A stretch of DNA of 16,249 bases, from assembly GCA_002351365.1 (NCBI GenBank), contig DEGE01000002.1, forward strand, positions 7,486 to 23,734, written 5' to 3'. The stretch is from Candidatus Saccharibacteria bacterium UBA2834 (GTDB taxonomy: Bacteria > Patescibacteriota > Saccharimonadia > Saccharimonadales > Saccharimonadaceae). Numbering within the stretch: position 1 is the first letter of the stretch; every line of letters starts with the position of its first letter. Both the position numbers and the translations under genes were made by a program. Below, in pieces: positions 11,960 through 16,249 of the stretch. Below the pieces are notes generated by a model. It was not told the DNA's origin. It saw nothing but the letters and a program-made list of their open reading frames with translations, and made no database searches.

Positions 11960-11965
11960 ATTTTA
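11960..11965 (-). promoter_or_regulatory. -10 box for leaderless amidotransferase mRNA
   Basis: On the minus strand TAAAAT ends six bases (TTTAGT) before the ATG at 11953. No Shine-Dalgarno and no -35 are visible. Confidence 0.6.
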
Positions 11966-11999
11966 GCGCGAATTTAGCTGCTCGAGTAGTGTGCGCGGT

Positions 12000-12027
12000 A
12001 CAAAATGAGCCCCGGGGACCGGGGCTC
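12000..12027 (-). terminator. GC-rich terminator of the 115-aa orphan gene
   Basis: GAGCCCCGG (12007-12015) pairs perfectly with CCGGGGCTC (12019-12027) around a three-base loop and is followed on the minus strand by ATTTTG. Confidence 0.8.
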
Positions 12028-12055
12028 TAACGACAAAGGGGATTAGTTATCCCCA

Positions 12056-12403
12056 CTAAAGAGCATTGATTGGCATGAGCCAGACAAACACCTGACAGCC
12101 TTCGCGTGGATATTTCCAGGCAGTAGCTACGCGGATATATTCTCCCTCCTCTACTTCTGCGTAGTCACTTTCGCGCAAGATGCGTTCAAAGGTGTTCTTG
12201 GCGACAACGTGGGCGTCGTAGGGCAGAACCCGATTGAACTGCATGAGCTCATCGTAATAATCCGAGGCTCTTGTCACCTTTTCCTTGTGGCGGTCGGCGA
12301 CGAGCTGATTATAACGGGCTGCGGCCGGATAATCTGACCGGATGATGCGTTCCAGTGCGGTTGCGATGGATCTAAGCTTGGTGTTAAGATCTACAGACTT
12401 CAT
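12056..12403 (-). CDS. Orphan 115-aa soluble protein, unknown function
   Basis: A 115-aa protein with no signal peptide or membrane helix. Residues 1-50 are predicted helical and charged (LNTKLRSIATALERIIRSDY, RHKEKVTRASDYYDELMQF). The rest is mixed, ending in a hydrophobic strand-like stretch (CQVFVWLMPINAL). I do not recognise a family. The ATG at 12403 has a perfect AGGAGG Shine-Dalgarno and a consensus promoter 82 bases upstream, so strong expression is expected. Like the gene at 6855-7280, it is a single-gene unit with high-GC codon use, a hairpin in its leader and a GC-rich terminator, in contrast with the weakly signposted genes around it. Confidence 0.75.
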   Translation of the reverse strand: MKSVDLNTKLRSIATALERIIRSDYPAAARYNQLVADRHKEKVTRASDYYDELMQFNRVLPYDAHVVAKNTFERILRESDYAEVEEGEYIRVATAWKYPREGCQVFVWLMPINAL

Positions 12404-12445
12404 AGTATTACCTCCTCGATCTACGGTACAGAAGTCAACAGTGCG

Positions 12446-12464
12446 AGCGCCGGGATAAGGCGCT
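12446..12464 (-). promoter_or_regulatory. Leader hairpin of the 115-aa orphan gene
   Basis: AGCGCC (12446-12451) pairs with GGCGCT (12459-12464) around a seven-base loop in the predicted leader of about 75 nt. It lies 30 bases from the Shine-Dalgarno, so it may stabilise the message rather than hide the ribosome site. Confidence 0.5.
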
Positions 12465-12484
12465 ATGGTGAATCAATGTATACT

Positions 12485-12513
12485 ATTATAGCGTATTTTG
12501 TCGTTTTTGTCAA
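12485..12513 (-). promoter_or_regulatory. Consensus sigma70 promoter of the 115-aa orphan gene
   Basis: On the minus strand TTGACA (12513-12508), exactly 17 bases, TATAAT (12490-12485): a perfect match to the housekeeping consensus. It starts two bases after the stop codon of the upstream gene. Confidence 0.85.
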
Positions 12514-12515
12514 GA

Positions 12516-13367
12516 CTAGCTGAGCCAGAGGCTGACGCAGCGGATATAACCGCCGCCTTCTTTGAGCTCAGTGACATCTGGAGTGAGGCAAATGAGGCCG
12601 CGTTTTTCTAGCTCGGCTTGGAGTTTTGGCGCTTTGTTGGACATAATGACATGTTTGCCGGTACTAACGAGATTATCGGCAAAACCTTTGGTGCATTCAT
12701 CGAAGTCGACTTTGATTTTGTCGAGATCGGTGATGGCGTTGATTTTTTGATTGGATTCTTCGTCTAGGGCTTCTGGGCAATAGGCGATGGTATGTTCGTC
12801 GATGACGGAGATAGCGAGATCGAGGTCATACCAAAAACTGTCGGCGTGATTAGTAAATGGATTAATGTGTTCAGTGCCGTCGGGATTGAGTTGAGGTTTG
12901 GCGTGAACTTGAACTAATTCGAGGCCGAAGGTTTTGGCGGCGAATTGTTGGGATTCTGGGTCGGAACGATAGCCGCGACCGCCGAACAAATATTTTCCGC
13001 AAATGAGTGAATCCCCTTGACCCGAATAGAGATGATTCCCCGGAGCGAGAAGAGTTTTAATGCCGAGTTTTTCGAGTTGTTCGCGAGCGTAGCTCTCCTC
13101 TGCTTTGCGGGCTTCAGGTAGACGCGCCATGACGGCTACGCCGTTATGAACGAGCGCCCAGTTGGCAGTATAGACACCGTCTTGGCAATCTTTTGGTGGA
13201 TCAACTTTTATGATCTCGATGCCTGCTTTTTTGAAACAGTCGATGATAGTTTGGTGTTCAGCCATGGCTTTGGCAACATTTATTTTGTTCGACGTGTAAT
13301 ATGGGTTAATTTCGAACTCGTCGGAAAAATAGTCTGCGCCCGAAACGAGCAACTTTTGGTTAATCAT
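12516..13367 (-). CDS. DDAH/amidinotransferase-like pentein protein
   Basis: A 283-aa protein of the guanidino-group-modifying (pentein) superfamily, closest in look to dimethylarginine dimethylaminohydrolases and amidinotransferases. VYTANWALV (65-73), SGQGDSLICG (115-124), FWYDLDLAISVI and the C-terminal GGGYIRCVSL with the expected nucleophile Cys277 are visible. Such enzymes hydrolyse or transfer the guanidino group of arginine or its derivatives. The histidine two before Asp in the usual YHLD motif reads as Asp181 here (YDLD), with His174 nearby, so activity should be tested rather than assumed. The ATG at 13367 has AAGGA upstream and lies 9 bases after the stop of the Mur-like gene, so both form one operon. 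Arginine metabolism is a known theme in Saccharibacteria. Confidence 0.82.
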   Translation of the reverse strand: MINQKLLVSGADYFSDEFEINPYYTSNKINVAKAMAEHQTIIDCFKKAGIEIIKVDPPKDCQDGVYTANWALVHNGVAVMARLPEARKAEESYAREQLEKLGIKTLLAPGNHLYSGQGDSLICGKYLFGGRGYRSDPESQQFAAKTFGLELVQVHAKPQLNPDGTEHINPFTNHADSFWYDLDLAISVIDEHTIAYCPEALDEESNQKINAITDLDKIKVDFDECTKGFADNLVSTGKHVIMSNKAPKLQAELEKRGLICLTPDVTELKEGGGYIRCVSLWLS

Positions 13368-13376
13368 GAAAAATCC

Positions 13377-14117
13377 TTATAGTTTAGTGTTTTCTGGTTC
13401 GTAGTCGGCAATGCCGTCGATGATATGGTCGATGTCGAAACCTAATGCAAAACCGGCAAGTGTGGCGGCGGCCATGTAGAAAATGGCGGATTCGCTAGTG
13501 ACATAAGTGGCAACATCGAAGTTTTCGTTACCATAGGTGAGGTTGGCTTCGGCGCCGACTTTGTAGAGTTTGCTGCGATTGATGCGTAAATCGGATTCGC
13601 GATTGCGGCCATAACTGAATGCGGCGGTGGTGGCAGGATATTTGGCGAAGAGTTCGTAATTTGGGTCGTCGTGGTTGAGGATGCTGTAATCTGGTTTGGT
13701 ATTAAACAGAATAGCTTTGCCTTCGGCTTCGTTGCCAGTGGTATTGGTGATGGTTTCGCTGTCTTCTGAATTGTCTGTGAGTACGGCGATGTGAATCGGT
13801 AGGCCATAGAATAGATGATCGGCGAGACTGGCGGCGGTAGTGGCAACTACGACATAGTCTGCCCCGCTCTTCCAGATGGAAAAGAGTTGCTTGTAGAGAT
13901 CGGACGTGGAAGATGGGTCGATAATGAGGCCAGTGTGTTCGTCTTTGTTTTTGAGGATATTCTGAATATAGTGCGAAGTGATGTCGCGGCCGGCTGTGCC
14001 AGTGACGACGATAATTTTGAGATCCCTGGCAGGATTGCTGTAATAAGTCGCAAAAAACTTAGCTTTGGCTTTTTGAAGTGTTGGTTTGATTCCGGATTTC
14101 TTCGTGTTTTCTGCCAT
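13377..14117 (-). CDS. Degenerate Mur ligase-like protein (probable pseudoenzyme)
   Basis: A 246-aa protein aligning with the central domain of the MurE at 7624-8889. IIVVTGTAGRDITSHYIQNIL (35-55) stands for IGVTGTNGKTTTS, YVVVATTAASLADHLFYGLPIHIAVLTD (88-115) for YLVLELTSHALAQHRDLGVPIDIAVMTN, and YSILNHDDPNYELFAKY (144-160) for FGVINADDPSAEYF. The fold seems kept but the chemistry is lost: the ATP-loop Lys and Thr are Arg44-Asp45, TSHAL has become TAASL, and the HEHLDYH metal/substrate motif is gone. The C-terminal ligase domain is absent and the protein ends cleanly with TAA. The frame is open with a promoter-like TATACT 10 bases before the ATG, so it is a maintained gene rather than debris. 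A binding or regulatory role is inferred. Confidence 0.8.
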   Translation of the reverse strand: MAENTKKSGIKPTLQKAKAKFFATYYSNPARDLKIIVVTGTAGRDITSHYIQNILKNKDEHTGLIIDPSSTSDLYKQLFSIWKSGADYVVVATTAASLADHLFYGLPIHIAVLTDNSEDSETITNTTGNEAEGKAILFNTKPDYSILNHDDPNYELFAKYPATTAAFSYGRNRESDLRINRSKLYKVGAEANLTYGNENFDVATYVTSESAIFYMAAATLAGFALGFDIDHIIDGIADYEPENTKL

Positions 14118-14127
14118 ATGTAAAAAT

Positions 14128-14133
14128 AGTATA
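14128..14133 (-). promoter_or_regulatory. -10 box of the Mur-like/pentein operon
   Basis: On the minus strand TATACT lies 10 bases before the ATG at 14117, giving a leader of only about 3-4 nt. No Shine-Dalgarno is visible. Confidence 0.5.
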
Positions 14134-14151
14134 GCACTTAAGGGGGAAATG

Positions 14152-14160
14152 TGCTATAAT
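14152..14160 (+). promoter_or_regulatory. Extended -10 promoter of tRNA-Arg
   Basis: TGCTATAAT (TG-n-TATAAT), divergent from the operon promoter just upstream. Predicted start near 14167, about 80 bases before the mature tRNA. Confidence 0.6.
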
Positions 14161-14205
14161 GTGGCTTATCACGCGCGAGCGCGATGCACGTTTAATCTTT
14201 GAACG

Positions 14206-14243
14206 GTGGAATAAAAAGCAGCTCCTGCTGCTCTTTAGTCCAC
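14206..14243 (+). other. Long hairpin in the tRNA-Arg precursor leader
   Basis: A 17-position arm from 14206 (GTGGAATAAAAAGCAGC) pairs with the arm ending at 14243 (GCTGCTCTTTAGTCCAC) around a TCCT loop, with two mismatches. It ends four bases before the tRNA 5' end, so it would be part of the 5' leader removed by RNase P, or a separate small RNA. Confidence 0.55.
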
Positions 14244-14247
14244 ATAT

Positions 14248-14321
14248 GTGCCCGTAGCTCAGTTGGATAGAGCGTCAGACTCCGACTCTGAAGGTCGTGC
14301 GTTCGAATCGCATCAGGCACG
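14248..14321 (+). tRNA. tRNA-Arg(CCG), 3' CCA not encoded
   Basis: A 74-nt cloverleaf: acceptor GTGCCCG/CAGGCAC, D arm GCTC-AGTTGGATA-GAGC, anticodon loop CTCCGAC with anticodon CCG (reads CGG), T loop TTCGAAT. One acceptor pair is a C-A mismatch (positions 6-67). The discriminator G is followed by TTTT rather than CCA, unlike tRNA-Ser in this window. The change in genome character begins at or just after this gene, so the 3' half may belong to different DNA from the 5' half. Confidence 0.88.
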
Positions 14322-14327
14322 TTTTAT

Positions 14328-14354
14328 CGCCTCACGGCAAATTGCTGTGGGGCG
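14328..14354. other. Hairpin immediately after tRNA-Arg
   Basis: CGCCTCACGGC (14328-14338) pairs along all 11 positions, with wobbles, with GCTGTGGGGCG (14344-14354); loop AAATT. It is terminator-like in shape but has only AAATTT after it. Confidence 0.5.
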
Positions 14355-14384
14355 AAATTTGGGTAAAAATGGGGTGATGCAGCG

Positions 14385-15575
14385 GTGTATCTGAAAAAGG
14401 GACTTATAACTGCACTGCGTATTAAAAACATTCTGCTGCTGCTATTTTGCGCATTTGAGTTCGTTCTCAGCACCACATATATAATCTCCGAGTTTTCTAC
14501 ATACAGCGATAGACCCGAGTATGCCTGGGGCGCAGTGTCAATGAAAAGCGCAATAGTAATGACCTGCGTGGCAGTGGTGCTGCTGATAGCTGCGCTTTTG
14601 TCTATAAAACACGTTGGCAACGCCGTTTTCTATTCCAGCTTTTTAGAGGGCGATCTTGACGGATTTACGACCTATGCGGATCTGTCCCAGGTAATGGGTA
14701 AAAGTCAGGCTGCTGTTCGCAGACAAATGCATATCTACCGTGTGCTGTATATGAAAAACTTTAAATTCATTCAAGGCAGCAGCGGCGAGATCATTGAGCT
14801 GTACAGCAAAAAATGTCTGTGCGAGTGCCGCAGCTGCGGTGCACACATAGAAAAAAGAGTTTTCTTTACCGGCACCTGTCCGTATTGCCATAGCAGCGAC
14901 CTGCACGCAAAGGTGCTTTCCGACGACCACTTTTACAGCGTTTCCAACCGGCTCGGCTCGGGAAGCGGCAGACCCGATTTTTATAAATCTTCCACAACAG
15001 GTCTAAGAAAAGTTCTGTACCTTGTTCTTTCCGTAATAGGGCTCTCGCTGGGAGTTATTCTTCTTATGTATACACTCAGTCAGGTAAGCCATTATTTTGA
15101 CGAGGGGTATCAGAAAAAAATGCTCCTGGATCCATCTAACCATCTGTTTTCATATAAGCTGATAAAGGATCATATCCGTGACGGTATAATCTACGGCGGA
15201 GCGTTTGCACTTGTACTTTTACCCTTGGGTCTGCTGCGTTTCAGAAAGACTATGGCGCTGTTTTCGGCTTCCGATTGGGCAAATTATTTTTCACGCTCCA
15301 CCAAGCCGTTTGTCAATGCAAATACCCTGCCTGATCTGGGCTTTGCGTCAAGCGGAAAAAGCAAGCTCAAGCGGATCAGATATGCAATAAAGAACGGCTA
15401 TCTCAAAAACTGCACCCTTGAGGTGCATGACGGGCAGCTTGTTGTTGCGCTTGCAAAAATGATCGTTAAGGACAGATGTCTGTCCTGCGGCGCACCGCTT
15501 ACAGGTGTTGTGGATGAAAACGCAAGGTGCAGCTACTGCGGAAATCTTATTATGGGCGTGCTTGAAAAAAGATAA
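14385..15575 (+). CDS. Membrane protein with two zinc ribbons and a duplicated module
   Basis: A 396-aa protein of Clostridia-like character. There are two N-terminal helices (about 16-36 and 54-73) and two more at about 209-230 and 268-286. Two similar soluble modules (about 93-170 and 313-390) each combine a winged-helix-like stretch with a zinc ribbon: C148/C151 with C165/C168 (CRSCGAH, CPYCHSS) and C365/C368 with C382/C385 (CLSCGAP, CSYCGNL). The start is GTG 14385, after a stop at 14364 in frame; GGTGAT about 9 bases upstream is a weak Shine-Dalgarno. No enzyme motif is visible; a role in nucleic-acid or protein binding at the membrane is a guess. Codon use (frequent CTG, GGC, AGC, CTT) differs from the region before 14,250. 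Confidence 0.8.
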   Translation: MYLKKGLITALRIKNILLLLFCAFEFVLSTTYIISEFSTYSDRPEYAWGAVSMKSAIVMTCVAVVLLIAALLSIKHVGNAVFYSSFLEGDLDGFTTYADLSQVMGKSQAAVRRQMHIYRVLYMKNFKFIQGSSGEIIELYSKKCLCECRSCGAHIEKRVFFTGTCPYCHSSDLHAKVLSDDHFYSVSNRLGSGSGRPDFYKSSTTGLRKVLYLVLSVIGLSLGVILLMYTLSQVSHYFDEGYQKKMLLDPSNHLFSYKLIKDHIRDGIIYGGAFALVLLPLGLLRFRKTMALFSASDWANYFSRSTKPFVNANTLPDLGFASSGKSKLKRIRYAIKNGYLKNCTLEVHDGQLVVALAKMIVKDRCLSCGAPLTGVVDENARCSYCGNLIMGVLEKR

Positions 15576-15635
15576 GCAACGCTGTGGTTTTATGTTGGAC
15601 TTTTTCAGGATAACAAGGCAGGGAGTTGGTTGAAT

Positions 15636-16070
15636 ATGATAAGAGAAATATCGGAAAAAGACTTTGACGGTCTGTTAAGGCTTTATATGCAGCTTCACGA
15701 TAATCCGTTCCCGGAAAAGGACGGCAGAGTTCTTGGAGTCTGGAAAGACATACTGAATGATAAAAACCACCATATTATCGTGGCTGAAGAAAACGGCGTT
15801 ATAGTATCTTCCTGTGTGTGCGTTATTATCCCGAACCTGACACGGGGTCAGCGGCCGTACGCTTTTATTGAAAATGTGATAACCGATATGGAGCATAGAA
15901 AAAAAGGCTTTGCAACAGCCTGCCTGAATTATGCAAGACAGATCGCAGTGAATGAGAATTGCTATAAGATGATGCTGCTGACAGGCTCCAAAGAAAGGTC
16001 TACACTTGAGTTTTACGAACGAGCAGGGTATAATCAAAACGATAAAACGGCTTTTATACAATGGCTGTAA
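15636..16070 (+). CDS. GNAT family N-acetyltransferase
   Basis: A 144-aa Gcn5-related acetyltransferase. It starts IREISEKDFDGLLRLYMQL. The core strands are HHIIVAEENGVIVSSCVCVI and YAFIENVITD. The acetyl-CoA motif A is R88-K-K-G-F-A (RxxGxA), followed by the helix CLNYARQIAV and the C-terminal LEFYERAGYNQNDKTAF, typical for the fold. It transfers an acetyl group from acetyl-CoA to an amine; the acceptor is unknown. The ATG at 15636 is preferred, with AGGGAG about 10 bases upstream; a TTG two codons earlier is possible. The gap to the preceding gene is 60 bases and a terminator follows. Sequence character matches Clostridia, as does the gene before it. Confidence 0.9.
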   Translation: MIREISEKDFDGLLRLYMQLHDNPFPEKDGRVLGVWKDILNDKNHHIIVAEENGVIVSSCVCVIIPNLTRGQRPYAFIENVITDMEHRKKGFATACLNYARQIAVNENCYKMMLLTGSKERSTLEFYERAGYNQNDKTAFIQWL

Positions 16071-16083
16071 AGAAAAATGAAAG

Positions 16084-16118
16084 AGTGCTGTGTGGTGATG
16101 CTTCACGGCACTTTTATT
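16084..16118 (+). terminator. Rho-independent terminator of the acetyltransferase gene
   Basis: AGTGCTGTG (16084-16092) pairs with CACGGCACT (16104-16112) with one wobble; loop of 11; TTTTATTTA follows. Confidence 0.8.
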
Positions 16119-16144
16119 TATTTTATAAAAATCCTGAAAAAAGC

Positions 16145-16173
16145 TTGACAAACTCAGATAGAAGTGATATAAT
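16145..16173 (+). promoter_or_regulatory. Consensus sigma70 promoter of tRNA-Leu
   Basis: TTGACA (16145-16150), 17 bases ending in TGA, TATAAT (16168-16173): a perfect -35/-10 pair with an extended -10. It directs transcription into the tRNA-Leu 30 bases downstream. Confidence 0.88.
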
Positions 16174-16203
16174 AATTAAGCTGACTACATCAGCAGAATA
16201 TAT

Positions 16204-16249
16204 GCGGCAGTGCTGGAACTGGCAGACAGGCACGTTTGAGGGGCGTGTG
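16204..16249 (+). tRNA. tRNA-Leu(GAG), 3' part beyond the window
   Basis: The window ends inside a tRNA. The acceptor GCGGCAG, D arm with GGAACTGGCAGAC, and anticodon loop TTGAGGG (anticodon GAG, reads CTC/CTT) match tRNA-Leu. The variable arm, T arm and 3' end are outside the window. Confidence 0.82.

Noticed and set aside
1..14117. Genome-wide TGA reassignment (as in Gracilibacteria/Absconditibacteria)
   Set aside because: All other long genes are free of in-frame TGA and use TGG and GGN normally; only comF contains TGA.
11273..14117. GatD/MurT-type amidation pair (amidotransferase plus Mur-like protein)
   Set aside because: The Mur-like protein lacks the MurT zinc finger and C-terminal domain and has a broken ATP loop, and the two genes are not in one operon.
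14328..14354. Strong rho-independent terminator after tRNA-Arg
   Set aside because: The stem is good, but there is no T run after it on either strand, so it is listed only as a hairpin.

Overview
Most of this window (about 1-14,250) looks like a chromosomal segment of a Patescibacteria/CPR bacterium, most likely Candidatus Saccharibacteria (TM7). The evidence is a set of small VirB2/TrbC-like 'T4SS pilin' paralogues, tightly packed short genes, a compact MurE without its N-terminal domain, and many short conserved membrane proteins without named families. The lineage is inferred from gene content; no marker gene in the window proves it. The last ~1.9 kb (about 14,320-16,249) differs in codon use, base composition and gene type. 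It resembles a Clostridia/Ruminococcus-like genome, and the change falls at a tRNA-Arg gene.

Layout. 1-1,578: four tandem T4SS-pilin-like genes (the first cut by the window edge), with terminators. 1,663-2,178 (-): an Hsp20 chaperone with a clear sigma70 promoter. 2,267-2,917 (+): comF, intact apart from two in-frame TGA codons. 2,918-3,316 (-): a fifth pilin-like paralogue, abutting comF stop to stop. 3,433-3,525: tRNA-Ser(GCT). 3,589-4,602: two small conserved proteins. 4,661-4,751: a structured intergenic element between two terminators. 4,810-6,701 (-): groES-groEL with a CIRCE operator over the promoter -35. 6,855-7,280 (-): an orphan membrane protein with a leader of about 208 nt. 7,624-9,043 (+): a short MurE and a 48-aa membrane microprotein. 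9,120-9,806 (-): an aquaporin. 9,873-11,245: two convergent membrane-protein genes. 11,273-11,953 (-): a C26/PuuD-type glutamine amidotransferase. 12,056-12,403 (-): an orphan soluble protein with a consensus promoter. 12,516-14,117 (-): a two-gene operon of a degenerate Mur-ligase-like protein and a DDAH/amidinotransferase-like pentein. 14,248-14,321: tRNA-Arg(CCG). Then, in the foreign-looking part, a duplicated zinc-ribbon membrane protein, a GNAT acetyltransferase, a perfect TTGACA-N17-TATAAT promoter and the start of tRNA-Leu(GAG).

Themes. Two gene-start architectures coexist. Five genes (starts at 3,589, 7,624, 9,873, 11,245 and 11,953) have a -10 box exactly six bases before the ATG and no Shine-Dalgarno, which predicts leaderless mRNAs. 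Other genes (hsp20, groES, the pilins, the two orphans, the aquaporin) have leaders with ordinary Shine-Dalgarno sites. The proteins cover protein folding under HrcA-type heat control, cell-surface or secretion structures, DNA uptake (comF), peptidoglycan precursor ligation with a dead Mur paralogue, and water transport. No CRISPR array, insertion sequence or integrase was seen. In the Patescibacteria-like part none of 20 gene stops is TGA, which makes the two internal TGAs in comF more notable.
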